Shown here in pieces: positions 1 through 53,069 of a DNA stretch of 64,000 nt. Under the pieces are notes generated by a model that was given only the letters and a program-made list of their open reading frames with translations, was not told the origin of the DNA and searched no databases. Numbering within the stretch: position 1 is the first letter of the stretch; each line of letters opens with the position of its first letter. The position numbers and the translations under genes were made by a program. The DNA comes from Amorphochlora amoebiformis (taxonomy: Eukaryota > Cercozoa > Chlorarachniophyceae), in NCBI GenBank assembly GCA_054601695.1, contig BAAHQB010000077.1, positions 1-64,000 on the forward strand. The letters run 5' to 3'.

Positions 1-61
1 ATACATATGTGTGTGTGTGTGTGTATGTGTGTGTGTGCGTGTGTGCATAACCGAAGTATGC

Positions 62-109
<48 letters not shown>

Positions 110-190
110 TATACATATATATATATATATAATGTGTGTATCTAAGTATTTATGTATGTATGTATTTCTATGTATATCTAAGCATATAAA

Positions 191-239
<49 letters not shown>

Positions 240-252
240 TATATACACATAG
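1..252. repeat. (TG)n and (TA)n microsatellite, intron of the POLR3C-like gene
   Basis: The stretch begins with a TG-rich run and passes into (TA)n with interruptions. No coding signal is visible apart from tyrosine/isoleucine-repeat frames created by TA repeats. It ends at the acceptor AG at 251-252, so it is read as an intron upstream of the first visible exon. Confidence 0.8.
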
Positions 253-8991
<8,739 letters not shown>

Positions 8992-9676
8992 ACTCCTCAC
9001 ACAAACACATTCTCAGAAAATTAGCTGAAGTATGTTGGATTGTATGAATAAGGTGGGACCTGGCAAACAAGAAGCTTCGCGACTCCATGATCAAGATCGG
9101 CGGCTTGATTCGGCTTTTTCGAGATTTTGAATAGCTCTAGTGGAGCTGTAGGCTGCTCAATAGATGCATCTAGCCAAGCTAAATAATTCAGGTCTCGCTC
9201 TAGCTCCAGTCTCTAGCTCGAATGTGGACATGTCACTAATTATTACTACAGCTAGAAATTAAGTAAGGGTTAACTTGCGACTAATTGTAATTTAGCTGCA
9301 GATATCTGACAGACATGCATGTAGACATATCCTCATGATCAACGAATGACTCATGATGGCAAAATCATACTTCTATTCACTTGGTATGTAGAACCTCATC
9401 TAGTCTATCTGGTTTTGCGTCCTTAGCTTCTAGTTCTACATCTATTATCTAGATTATAGTACATCTAGACTCCGACAAACTTGTAATTACTAGACTTAAT
9501 CTAGTTAATAGTCATCATGAGTTTCGAGGATGTAAGTAGTTTGAGTCATGTAACTCATTCACAGAATTACACGGCTTGAAACTTTGTGAAGTCAACGAAT
9601 GACTAAGAGTGATTTACATCTTTGTCCCACGCCACGTCATAGCTTCAATGCCCAGTTCCGTATGCCGTAAATATAA
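8992..9676. other. CTAG-rich convergent intergenic spacer (POLR3C / IF-3)
   Basis: This lies between the tentative stop of the POLR3C-like gene and the stop of IF-3. It has mixed composition, no long TA run and no open frame of interest. By eye about 11 CTAG sites occur in 685 bp, against about 2.7 expected for uniform composition. Both 3' UTRs and polyadenylation signals should lie here. Confidence 0.7.
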
Positions 9677-10085
9677 CTACACAGGAGTGGGACGTTGTGG
9701 TGCTCTTAGCAGCTCGGGCTCGTCCGTCTTTTCGGCCTGAATGCATGATGTATAATGTATATATATATATGTATATATATGTATATATATACATATATAT
9801 ATATATATATTTGGATATAAAAATTACATATATTTATATGTGCACTTGTATATATGTAAACATACTTAAATATGCCTATATATAAGTATATATCTATCTT
9901 TGTATATATATATTATATATATATATATTATATATATTGATTTGTCCTGTCCAGTGTAGAGGTCTGGAGTATAGAGTCTAGAGTATATATATATATATAT
10001 ACATATATATTATATATATATATATACATATAAATATAGCATATATCTAGTATCTAGAGCATATACCTAGTATATACTACTGTAG

Positions 10086-10139
<54 letters not shown>

Positions 10140-10302
10140 ACACACATATAATGCATACACACATACAAATACATCAACGTACAAATACACCAACGTACTC
10201 AAACACACTCGCGCACATACGGACATACATACGCACTCTTCTCCTCTCTTTGCCCCCCCCCTATCTTCTATACATACATATAGATATATGCGTATCTGTA
10301 TA

Positions 10303-10346
<44 letters not shown>

Positions 10347-10633
10347 TGTGTTCACAAGATGTAATTGTATAAATTTATATCGTAGATATGTAAATTTATA
10401 CCTCTCGTATGTATGTATATGTAGGAATGTATACCTCTTCTTTGTCGGCTTCCTGAGAAGGCGTTAAGCTAGGCGCTTGCTCAGCCTCAGCTTCGGGCTC
10501 GGGCTTGGGCTCGGGCTACGTAAGTGTCAAATAAGTGAATAATAGTGAATTTATGAATTAGAATGTGTACATAATTTTATGAGTGTATATGTAGATGTAT
10601 ATATATATATATATATATATGTAATCATATATG

Positions 10634-10664
<31 letters not shown>

Positions 10665-10831
10665 ATTATTTTTGATATATATGTAACATAGACTTTTTAA
10701 TGCGAACATACAATTACTTAAACACAAATGTACACACAAGATATAGATTATATAAATACATATATATATATATGTATATATATATATACATATACATATA
10801 TATATATATATAAATGTACAATGTATACGAC

Positions 10832-10900
<69 letters not shown>

Positions 10901-11584
10901 GTATTCAACATATATATACATATATAAATATATCTAATACACACACATACACTCATAATCCACACAAACCAACCCAAACCCAAACACACACAAACCCCAA
11001 CATACCCCAAACCCTACCTCGCTCTCCACGCTCGCCCTCGGTTCCTCCTTCTCCTCTCCCGAAGCCTCAGGGACCTCAACCTTAGCTTCCGAAGCCTCAG
11101 GGAGCTCAACCTTAGCTTCCGAAGCCTCAGGGAGCTCAACCTTAGCTTCCGAAGCCTCAGGGACCTCAACCTTAGCTTCCGAAGCCTCAGGGAGCTCAAC
11201 CTTAGCTTCCGAAGCCTCAGGGACCTCAGCCTTAGCTTCCGGCCGGCGGATCTCTGAGCCGTCTCCGGCCGGCCGTTGCATATTTCCGGTATTTCCGGTA
11301 TTTCCGGTATTCCCGGTATTCCCGGTTTTTCCTCCCTTCGGACTGCCGGCGTTGGAAACCTTCTTGCCCTTAATAGGCGTGACCATCATGTTCATCACAC
11401 GACCATTCATCTTGGGCTCTGTCGCTGTTCCTGATTGGTCGGGGAAGGGGGTTAGAGGGGGGGTTAGAGAGGGGGTTTGGGGGTTTGGGGGTATGGATGT
11501 TTTGTGGGGGTATGGATGTTTTGTGGGGGTATGGATTTTTTAGGGAGGTGTGTAGGTGTGTGTGTGTGTGTTGTGTGTGTGTAA

Positions 11585-11634
<50 letters not shown>

Positions 11635-11654
11635 GCATATATTATATGTGTATA

Positions 11655-11693
<39 letters not shown>

Positions 11694-13456
11694 GTGAATA
11701 CATATACATTTAAATGAATAATCTACATATATGTATATATATATATATATACATATATAATATACATGTATAACGTAGATGTATGTATATATATATATAT
11801 ATATATATACATATATACATATATTTTTATATGCATTTATAGGTACCTCATATATCTACATATTTCATAAGATCAATAGAAGACATTGGGGAGATAGGAG
11901 ATAAGTGGGACAGGGAAGAGAGATGGAAAAGAGAAGAGAAGGGAGAGAGGGACGAGAGAAGGGAGTGAAGGAAGTGAGAGAGGGAGAGAGGAGAAGAGAG
12001 AGAAGAGGGGGAAGAGAGAGAAGAGAGAGAAGAGAGAGAAGAGAGAAGAGAGAGAAGAGAGAAGAGAGAGAGAAGAGAAGAGAGAAGAGAGAGAAGAGAG
12101 AAGAGAGAGAAGAGAGAAGAGAAGGGAGAGGGAAGAGAAGGCGAGATTGAAGAGAAGGGAGAAAGGGACGAGAGAAGGGAGTAAAGGAAGTGAGAGAGGG
12201 AGAGAGGAGAAGGGAGAGGGGGAAGAGAGAGAAGAGAGAGAAGAGAGAGAAGAGAGAGAAGAGAGAAGAGAGAGAAGAGAGAAGAGAGAGAAGAGAGAAG
12301 AGAGAGAAGAGAGAAGAGAGAGAAGAGAGAAGAGAGAGAGAAGAGAGAAGACAGAAGAGAGAAGAGAAGGGAGAGGGAAGAGAAGGGAGAGGGAAGAGAA
12401 GGAGAGATTGAAGAGAAGGGAGAAAGGGACGAGAGAAGGGAGTAAAGGAAGTGAGAGAGGGAGAGAGGAGAAGGGAGAGGGGGAAGAGAGAGAAGAGAGA
12501 GAAGAGAGAAGAGAGAGAGAGAGAAGAGAGAAGAGAGAGAAGAGAGAAGAGAGAGAAGAGAGAAGAGAGAGAAGAGAGAAGAGAGAGAAGAGAGAAGAGA
12601 GAGAAGAGAGAAGAGAGAGAAGAGAGAGAAGAGAGAAGAGAGAAGAGAAGGGAGAGGGAAGAGAAGGCGAGATTGAAGAGAAGGGAGAAAGGGACGAGAG
12701 AAGGGAGTAAAGGAAGTGAGAGAGGGAGAGAGGAGAAGGGAGAGGGGGAAAGAGAGAGAAGAGAGAGAAGAGAGAAGAGAGAGAAGGGAGAAGAGAGAGA
12801 AGAGAGAAGAGAGAGAAGAGAGAAGAGAGAGAAGAGAGAGAAGAGAGAAGAGAGAGAAGAGAGAAGAGAGAGAAGAGAGAAGAGAAGGGACAGGGAAGAG
12901 AAGGCGAGATTGAAGAGAAGGGAGAAAGGGACGAGAGAAGGGAGTAAAGGAAGTGAGAGAGGGAGAGAGGAGAAGGGAGAGGGGGAAGAGAGAGAAGAGA
13001 GAGGAGAGAGAAGAGAGAGAAGAGAGAAGAGAGAAGAGAGAGAAGAGAGAGAAAAAAGCGAAGGGAGAGAGAGAAGAGAAAGAGAGAAGAGAGAGAAGAG
13101 AGAGGAAAAAGCGAGGAGAGAGAGAGAGGAGAAAGATAAAAAGGGAGAGAAGAGATTGAAAGAAGAGAGAGAAGACTTCGAGAGAAGAGAGAGAAGAGAT
13201 ATAATAAACATATATTTTATATATGAAAACAAACAATATACATATAAAATATCTCTATATAAGTATTTACACACCACACACACATCTATGTACATATATA
13301 CATATATATGTATATAAATACACACATATATATATATATGTATATATACACATATATTGTATATAATTACCTAGCCCGTCAAGGTCGGCTAGAAACTTTG
13401 TCATCATCTCCTTACCCAGGTGCTGATAGGCCATCTAGAATATAACATATATAATT

Positions 13457-13491
<35 letters not shown>

Positions 13492-13829
13492 TTATAAATA
13501 TATTTATTATATGTACACACTATGTACACCTACACATATATATATATATATATATATATGTATATGTGTGTACATATACATATATATTAATACATAATAT
13601 ATATATATATATGTATGACATGTATATATACACATATATAATATAATATGTATATACATATTTATAATATATATATATATTATATATGTATATATATGTA
13701 TATATATGTGTATATATATATTTATATAAATATATTGCATAAATATATATTAAATATATATATATATATATATTACACATATACATATATATATATATAT
13801 TTATACGGTATACAGATATCTAATAATGT

Positions 13830-13867
<38 letters not shown>

Positions 13868-14329
13868 TGTTAGCCCTGCAACCATACCCCCGCTAGTACA
13901 TAATTTGGTTCAGACGCGTTTCAACCATGCCACTTGGATTATGATAGACTCAGGGTACCTCAGCAGGTTATATGTGTGTACATATACATATATATTAATA
14001 TACATACATATATATATACATATGTATGTATGCATGACATGTATATATATATATATAACATGATATGTACATATATTTATAATATATATATATATATATA
14101 TATTACATATGTAAATATATATATATATATATATATATATCCCGGGATGCATCTGCGGTGCATCTCACGTGGGGTCACGTGTCAACGCAGTGTGAACTTG
14201 CAACAGATTTCTAAATGTATTATCTCTTTGTTGTTGGACTACCGTCTACATATATATATATATATATATATATCAGTGGTTAAGAAGTTATAGTTTCCGG
14301 GTGTATATAGGCTATATCGCGCGGTGTTA

Positions 14330-14360
<31 letters not shown>

Positions 14361-14432
14361 ATATATATATAAATATATATATATATAAAAAAATATATAT
14401 ATATATATATATAAACATTACACTACATGTAT

Positions 14433-14471
<39 letters not shown>

Positions 14472-14627
14472 GGCATATACACATATTAAGAAATAGTTTT
14501 ATTGAGTAACCTCTCGGCCTTTGAATTGACACGAAACCTTTACACGGTCTCCAGCGTTGAGAAATTGAATAGCTCTCTTAAGCCGAACCTATTGAATATC
14601 ATATATATATTTATATATATAGTGTAC

Positions 14628-14665
<38 letters not shown>

Positions 14666-14711
14666 TGAATATCTATTTACGCATGTAATACAAACGTACA
14701 TATGTATATAT

Positions 14712-14761
<50 letters not shown>

Positions 14762-15216
14762 TATATATTGTAGATATACACGTATATCTAATATGTATAT
14801 ATGTACTTGATAGTCGTGAACGTCGGTATTTGGCCTCATTTTGACCTCCTTAACGTCCACACGTGCCGCTCGCTGCTGCTTGCTCTTCTCCTAGGAAAAA
14901 AAAAAGAAAAAAATTAATAAATCGGCTAAGGAGTGAGAAGGAGTGAATCAAATTCGTTTCTCTTTTTTTTCATATTTATATTTTCGGGTTAGGAATCTGA
15001 AGCCACGACCAATGCTATGGGTTTCTTGCTCTTATTTTATTACTATTTCTTCCTTTCAGCTGAGAGGAGTATGAGCTGTGAGAACGTGTAGGGAGGTTAT
15101 GCTTGCACTTGTACTTATGTATACATGTCATATGCACACACTGTTATATATATATATATTAAATAATATATATATACATACTATATGTGTGTATATATAT
15201 GTCAATTAATATGCAC

Positions 15217-15279
<63 letters not shown>

Positions 15280-15285
15280 CGCATA

Positions 15286-15335
<50 letters not shown>

Positions 15336-15478
15336 CTCATATATGTTATTTATTTATGTACATATTTATCGATATTTTATGCATATCTTTGTATGTAATA
15401 TTATATATATACATATATATATGTATATATATATATATATATCTGAGAAAACCAACGGAATAATCCCTACCTTACATA

Positions 15479-15513
<35 letters not shown>

Positions 15514-15738
15514 CTGAGAAAAACAAGGTAATAATCCCTACCTTTTCTGCGCGCTTAAGCTCATACTTATACTTGTCTATCTTCATAATTCTGACGAAAT
15601 TTTTAGACATACATAAATATAAATATATGCGTATGTGTATAAATATGTACGTATATATAATATATCTATATATCTATATATATATATATATATATGCATG
15701 TAACGTATGCTTTAAAATTGTACCATGTACACACAAAC

Positions 15739-15772
<34 letters not shown>

Positions 15773-15814
15773 ATATATTTACATTCATGTAGTAAAATGT
15801 ACCAACACACACAT

Positions 15815-15846
<32 letters not shown>

Positions 15847-16517
15847 TATACATCTACATTATCTACGTAAATGTGTATGTATCACATGCATGTACGCATA
15901 CTCCCATTAAAAAAAGCCAACGAATAGCATAATAAAAGCTTCGCTTAGGTGTGAGACTCCGTAGGATTAGATGAGCCCTTTTTCTCTCCCCCCCTCCCTC
16001 CTCTCTCACCCTCTTTCCTCTCGCTCGCTCTCTCTCTCTCTCTCTCAATCTCTCTTTCTCTTCCTCTCTCTATCTTTCTCTCTCTCTCTCCTCCTGCGCT
16101 CTCCCTCTCTCTCTCTGTCTCCATCTCTCTCCCCCCTCTCACTCTTTCTCTCGCCCTCTTTCTCTGACGCACTCTCTGTCTAACAACTTTTCTCCCTCTC
16201 AGCGTCTCACCTGCACAGAGGCGGGTCGGCGGTGGGGTTGATGAGGATTAAGTCCATTGCCTTTGACTGGAAAGTGTGCGTTTTGCGTAAGTGTATGAAT
16301 ACGCTTATATGTATATAGATACTATGTAATTATGCATATATTCAAAAACTTATCAACCTTCGCGTCCATAATTGCCTGCGAAGTGGTCATAACTCCTAAT
16401 TGCTGCTTCTGATCATCGAGGACCCTTCGAAACACCAAACTCAGACGATGAGCATATTTCACATGGTGGGTCTTCATCCCTCTCCCTTCTCCTTAACTCT
16501 CTCTCTCTCTATCTCTC

Positions 16518-16581
<64 letters not shown>

Positions 16582-16583
16582 AA

Positions 16584-16624
<41 letters not shown>

Positions 16625-17303
16625 TATATAGATATATATATATATATACATACATTTACACATATACATAAACACACACACATATATATATATATATACA
16701 TGTATACACAAGTATGTAAACACATACATCGATGCACACACATATCCCAACCTAACTTCCGGTGATGTGATAGCCTCATTGAGCGTAAGCCCGTGGTCCC
16801 CAGGGTCTCGTCTAGGCTCCCTTCTGTCGTGTCAGCAACATATGCTTAGACCATTTAGCCAATCTAGCCAATCTACATACACCAGTTCACCCTTTGCTTC
16901 ACCCCTGTTCACCATTTCATATTCATATTGGTGATCTTCCCCACCCCCCGAATTCTCCCAAACCAAACCAAATCCCCTCTTTGTGTGTCACCTACGCCTT
17001 GATCGAGGGACGATAAGGGAAAAAACAAGGACATTGTAAATTGACTAGAATGTGATGTTTGACTCCGGAGGGGCTTTTCTAACCTTCCGCCGCCTCGGCC
17101 TCCTCCTCCTCGTCGACCAGCGTTCATGGGGAGGAGCATGCGAAGCATCTGGTTGGGCGAGAGAAAGGAAGTAGGAGAGGATGTGTGGTTTGGGTGTGTG
17201 TTTGCGTGCGACTCGAGTTTAGCTTTATGTATTTGCATGGTTTTATATTTATAAATATCGATATATAATATATATATATATATATGTATGTATATATAAC
17301 TAA

Positions 17304-17340
<37 letters not shown>

Positions 17341-17379
17341 GTATATTGTACATGGTACGAAATATGTCTATGAATACAT

Positions 17380-17427
<48 letters not shown>

Positions 17428-17595
17428 CATATATTGTGTGTGTCTATTTCAAAGAAAATACGTACAAATACTTTACATAAAAAAAATCTTACAAATATGT
17501 AATCTATTCGCCAAGACATATCGAAGGTGCACCTGAGATCGTGTTTGAGTCTTGAAAATGAGTTCCTTACTAACACTGGACTTGAGAACCCTCAT
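9677..17595 (-). CDS. IF3: Organellar translation initiation factor IF-3 with acidic repeat tail
   Basis: Binds the small ribosomal subunit in the organelle, blocks premature subunit joining and checks start-codon pairing. Twelve exons in transcript order: 17595-17533, 17148-17084, 16811-16752, 16439-16358, 16266-16211, 15590-15542, 14890-14807, 14588-14511, 13434-13371, 11430-11018, 10515-10435, 9736-9677; every junction is GT-AG and the chain gives 384 codons plus a stop. The N-terminus is basic and rich in S, R and M, then G/R-rich, like a targeting peptide. The IF-3 N domain carries [21 protein letters not shown] and [10 protein letters not shown]. The C domain carries [34 protein letters not shown] and EPKMNGRVM. 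After the usual family end there is a tail of about 160 residues: GNT repeats, six decapeptide repeats and a P/E-rich end. Mitochondrial or plastid location is not settled. An additional upstream exon is possible. Confidence 0.95.
11061..11240 (-). repeat. Six tandem 30-bp repeats inside IF-3 exon 10
   Basis: Units begin at 11061 and every 30 bp to 11211 and differ at only a few positions. On the - strand they encode six copies of an acidic decapeptide EASEAKVE(L/V)P with one variant. Because 30 is a multiple of three, copy-number change keeps the frame, so tail length may vary between strains. Confidence 0.95.
11281..11325 (-). repeat. Five tandem 9-bp repeats encoding Gly-Asn-Thr
   Basis: TATTTCCGG or TATTCCCGG repeated five times; on the - strand it reads GNT repeats that link the IF-3 C domain to the decapeptide tail. 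Confidence 0.95.
11934..13200. repeat. GA minisatellite with a period of about 215-265 bp in an IF-3 intron
   Basis: Purine-only sequence on the + strand (pyrimidine in the IF-3 transcript). The landmark GGGACGAGAGAAGGGAGT recurs near 11949, 12165, 12426, 12691 and 12928, so GA dinucleotide runs are organised into about five higher-order units, most ending in GATTGAAGAGAAGGGAG. The open frames across it are only R/E/K or S/L/F repeats. Confidence 0.9.
13868..14250. mobile_element. Solo-LTR-like element interrupted by (TA)n
   Basis: Begins TGTTAGCCCTGC and ends CCGTCTACA (TG...CA) between TA-rich flanks, in an IF-3 intron. It contains CCACTTGGATTATGATAG, a motif shared with the elements at 22278, 56766 and 61085. 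About 180 bp of TA-rich sequence lies in its middle (13967-14147). The right part (GGTGCATCTCACG, GGGGTCACGTG) resembles the element at 61085. No coding capacity. Confidence 0.6.
15442..15477 (-). repeat. Copy of the IF-3 exon 6 donor region
   Basis: TCTGAGAAAACCAACGGAAT and the following AATCCCTACCTTA repeat the sequence at 15513-15548 around the donor of exon 15590-15542. Both are embedded in (TA)n. Confidence 0.7.
15979..16205. repeat. (CT)n pyrimidine tract in an IF-3 intron
   Basis: C/T-rich on the + strand (GA-rich in the transcript), with CTCTCTCTC runs and TCCC interruptions. It sits directly next to exon 16266-16211. Confidence 0.9.
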
Positions 17596-18411
17596 TGCAC
17601 CGTGGCAGACCTGATCGGGAACGCCAATAAATACCACTTCTTCTTTTTTTTTCACGCCTAGTTTTTTAGGCTAAGAACATGCTAGTATCAAACTCAAAAA
17701 TTACCCGCGTACCGCCGAGTCGATTGTAAGCTGAGACATCTCTCTGATAGGGATATATTGGAATTTATACCGGTGAGTGGTCGGCGACCATGGAGGCAAA
17801 ACAGCGACAAATACGGCAGGGGAGTTTTATTCTCTCCTTGAAATCACCTGATACGTAGCCCGCATCGTAGAAGCTCCTAACTGAAGCCCTGAGAAAGCAT
17901 AGGTTTAGTTGGGAGGGCAACGTAGCGATTCTGCATACCCCCCCTTTGAATATTTCGGGGTCCGCAATTTCGTTGATGGGAGGTAATTCTAAAGTTAATG
18001 TGAATTCACAGGATGAATAATACCTGGGAGTCTTGAAGGGGATAAGGCCCCGAGCAGCACAAATAGCCCTATTCCGAAGAGAAGGAAGGCCTGAGCCTTC
18101 AAGCTGCTGGGCACAAAAGGAAACTTGTTAATGTTTGCATTCGGGAAGTTTTTTGGACAGAAAGAAGGATGATATGAAGTAAAAAATGATAGTCAAAAGC
18201 TTTTGATCCAATTTAGAGGGAAAAAACAAATAGGGTCGATCGGCCGGGGTAATGGAGGGCGCGAACCTTGACACCATGGTAAGGCAGAAGCGCTTTATAC
18301 TTTTCTTTTTAAAGCTTGCTAGCATTAGATATCTCGATACGTAGATATCTTTGATATCTTACTTTATATATCCTGGATGACCCTCGTCATATCCCGATTT
18401 CTTCGGCAAGA
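17596..18411. promoter_or_regulatory. Divergent promoter region shared by IF-3 and RsfS
   Basis: 816 bp of mixed-composition sequence between the two start codons, without long TA tracts. Small open frames on both strands show no recognisable protein and no chain of splice-compatible exons. A cluster of GATATC-type words lies at about 18330-18362 upstream of the RsfS start. Core promoter elements cannot be assigned by eye. Confidence 0.6.
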
Positions 18412-23826
<5,415 letters not shown>

Positions 23827-24539
23827 CTCTATAGACCATGAGGGTTACTTGATGGTCAATGTATGCATCTAGAGATGCATATATTCATGATCAACCCGAG
23901 AAAAAAATCATCTTTATAAGATATAAAAAACGGATGATAAAGTTTAGAATTTCGGGCCATGCATGATCATAAAGATGTTGGAGTTCTATTAATCGCACCG
24001 TGAGGCCGCAAGTTAACCGTCACCGAAATTTTAAGCTGGTCATGAACAATATCATTGCATTATTCTTGTAGCTGCAGAAGATCAGTAGTAGTGCTAGTAG
24101 CTAGTACGTATCGTCAGCATAATTTTAAGTAATCTAGGTAATATTAACTAGATCTAGCAGATGATGACTCAGTTACTACTACTAGTCTAGTAGTACTATA
24201 TCCCGTAGTCTAGGTAGTGAAGTGTCTAGGTGTGCTTGAACTAGTTGAAGGCTAGATTCGAGAGATTCGATTGAAAAATAACTCTAGTAACTAGATCATG
24301 GGCATGGATTCATGCTAGTCATGGTACTGAGCGATCAATCTTTCTAAATTATCACACACTTCAGTTTCCAAATACTAGAAATACTGTAATAAATATATAG
24401 CTATAGGGTAGAAAACACTGGGTCGTGCCGTAAGTTATTCTATATTTTGGAGATAAAAATCATATAATGATCAACTGAACTTAGCCTCAGAAGCCATTTA
24501 AACCTACAGTCGACTTGTCGACTAATAAACTGAGGCTCC
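23827..24539. other. CTAG-rich convergent intergenic spacer (RsfS / SPATA17)
   Basis: Tail-to-tail gap of 713 bp, free of long TA tracts. By eye about 16 CTAG sites, many as CTAGTAG or CTAGGTAGT. The 14-mer GTAGTCTAGGTAGT (near 24206) recurs in the convergent spacer at 41090-41877. Confidence 0.75.
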
Positions 24540-30961
<6,422 letters not shown>

Positions 30962-31201
30962 CACGGGGCGTGGAGTGCTGGTAACGACCCTTCAGCACAG
31001 ATGTGACAATGTGTATAGTCACGATGTGACATGACGCCTGATCACATTATTCAGTAATCTCATGAGAGATATGGGGTATATTGATTTGCGGATATGCTTT
31101 GAAAGGCACGTGCAGAAACACGTGTGGACGAAGTTGAGGCGACGCGCCGGCAAATCACGCCCAAGCCAAACAAAGGAGCCTGCGGTGCGTGGGATATTCA
31201 A
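30962..31201. promoter_or_regulatory. Compact bidirectional promoter (SPATA17 / upstream exon of the CGS locus)
   Basis: Only 240 bp separate the two proposed start codons. The segment holds two CACGTG-type palindromes (GCACGTGC at about 31108 and ACACGTGT at about 31119) and three GTGACA/TGTGAC words between 31000 and 31035. These are candidate factor sites only; no TATA-like box is certain. Confidence 0.55.
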
Positions 31202-32145
31202 ATGCTTCGACGGGCGCTGCGATGCATTTCGCGCCGATGCTATCAAGTGAGGCAATCGAGGGGCCATTTGGGACGCAATCAGCGATTCAAGTCCTCAACC
31301 GCTGCCGCGACTGAAGAATCCAAGGAACCGAAAGACGAGCTCGGACCTATGGGGCTCCGAAAGTTCGACGACGAAACTCCCCTTTATGACGTTCTCGAAA
31401 GTATTGTCGAAAAACGCCCCGACGTGGGGCTGACCTCCTCCGACACGGAGCGTAGCATGAAGGTCAATAGCCCTGACTAGCACCCTGGTTTCTTAGAGTA
31501 CGCTAAAATCGTCAGGGATTAACACTTCGTGTATCGCGCTTGCCGATTTACTTCTCTCACACAAATACAAACATGCAACATATTATCCTTGAATAAGCAT
31601 GCATGTTTTGATTTTCATCTCTATTTATGGCTAATTTGAAAGCTATCTAAACGCTATACCAAACCCCATGTTCCGTTTCATTCGCCGTTGCTGATACTCC
31701 TTACGTTCCTGAATCCAGGCGTTCGTTGAAGTTGGCGCCAAGACCCTGGGGGAAACAGCGAAGCTCTCAGAGCGTCAATGGTACGCATTTGTGCTGTCCC
31801 ACTCATTCCAGAACCAACGGATACCCTCCATTGTACCATTGTGCCACAACCCCACCAAATCCCTTACATTTTCAGTCGTAATTGCACTAAATACCAGGGT
31901 ACAACTCGATGAGCTGGGCATTGCCCCTGGAACGGAAACGGTGATCAAGACGATTCTGTACGGGGGATTCTTCCCCGAATATTCCACTGAGGTTAGCTAC
32001 AATCCTAACAAAACTTACAATCCTAGTGCTAAGATATTTCGTTCCTAACTAGGTCGCCACCCGTGGCACACGATTGGATTTCGCCTCACGCTTGAAGCGA
32101 AACTTGTCGACTCAGCCGTTTTGGAAAGCTGACTCATTGGGGGAG
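31202..32145 (+). CDS. Upstream exons with organelle-type presequence; probable N-terminal extension of the CGS-like enzyme
   Basis: Four exons in phase: 31202-31462, 31719-31780, 31898-31991, 32053-32145, together 170 codons. They begin MLRRALRCISRRCYQVRQSR, rich in R, S and A with no acidic residue, as in mitochondrial presequences. They continue with LYDVLESIVEKRPDVGL, ELGIAPGTETVIKTILYGGF and RLDFASRLKRNLSTQPFW. I recognise no family. The last exon ends in phase 0 at GAG|GTGAGA and the first CGS exon starts in phase 0 behind an AG at 32295-32296, a 151-bp intron, so one joined protein is likely. If the donor is not used, the frame stops at a TGA 15 nt later and the exons form a separate small protein. 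Confidence 0.6.
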
Positions 32146-32296
32146 GTGAGAGGTGTAGGGTGAAGAGTTGGGACAGAGGGAGGAAGATAAGAAAAGAGAC
32201 CCTGAGGAAGGATGAGGTGAGATAGAGTGTAGAGAGTTGCCTGGATAATTTAGTGTCGCTGGAGCTAAGGAGGTTAGGGTTACTCCAACGTAGTAG

Positions 32297-41089
<8,793 letters not shown>

Positions 41090-41877
41090 TGAGTTGAAAC
41101 CTCACTGCAAAGGGGAAACGAATATACATACAAATGAACATATAGAATGGTGTACATACCCGGGGATGGGCCTCGGAGAATCTCTAACTAGTGTATAGGC
41201 CGGGGGGGAAATTCACTAGATTCAAGGTGGTTTTTAAACATTTATCCCGTCATCGAACCAACTCGGTGTCCCGATCTCTAGCGATACTGTAGAGCTGTGC
41301 ATCGAGTACTGCTAGAACTGCGCACCCGGTGTAATGTGTTTTTTTAAGGCAATTTTGCCTTAGCCAAAAGCTAGAAACAATTAAGGGGGGGGTCTAGGGG
41401 GTACCAGGTAGGGGGGTACTAGCTAGACTAGGATGGGGGAGATCGAGATTGGGAAGTACTACTCTCTTGTACTCGATCTAGTCGATGCACAGCTCTAAGC
41501 TGCGATAGATAGAATCTAGATTAATTCTTTGACAGTCGTCGCTGATGGTCAACTTTAAAACTCATATTTAATGTTAAATTGAGCACTTAAATATTGAACT
41601 TGCACGAGGACAAAACAGTTGTATATCCAGGCAATAAATCAGCATGATATGGTCTAATACTAGAAGTAATACAGTAGTAGTCTAGGTAGTCAGAGACCAA
41701 GTCCCGCTGCAGTTACGGTACCTCGACGCGATCATTACTAGAATTAGTACATGATTCCCTAGTTTAAGAACATGATCCTGGCTAGATTTAATCAGTTAAT
41801 AGATAATTCTAGTATATTATTGATTTTAAACTTTAGTTCAATAAAGCAATCGGATCCATAAATTCGTAAATCATATT
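41090..41877. other. CTAG-rich convergent intergenic spacer (CGS / SLC44)
   Basis: 788 bp tail-to-tail gap without long TA runs. By eye about 17 CTAG sites, including TACTAGCTAGACTAGG near 41418. It shares GTAGTCTAGGTAGT (near 41677) with the spacer at 23827-24539. It also has a short G-run segment near 41385-41410. Confidence 0.75.

Positions 41878-53069
<11,192 letters not shown>

Noticed and set aside
11848-13325. 462- and 486-codon Ser/Leu/Phe frames and the opposite R/E/K frames
   Set aside because: They lie wholly in the GA minisatellite of an IF-3 intron; the real exons on both sides are connected across it in phase.
17630-18400. Possible extra small gene between IF-3 and RsfS (for example a 65-codon - strand frame at 18128-18325)
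   Set aside because: No family resemblance and no splice-compatible chain; treated as promoter region.
31019-31267. 82-codon - strand ORF
   Set aside because: Antisense to the first exon upstream of the CGS-like gene and overlapping the bidirectional promoter; no homology.
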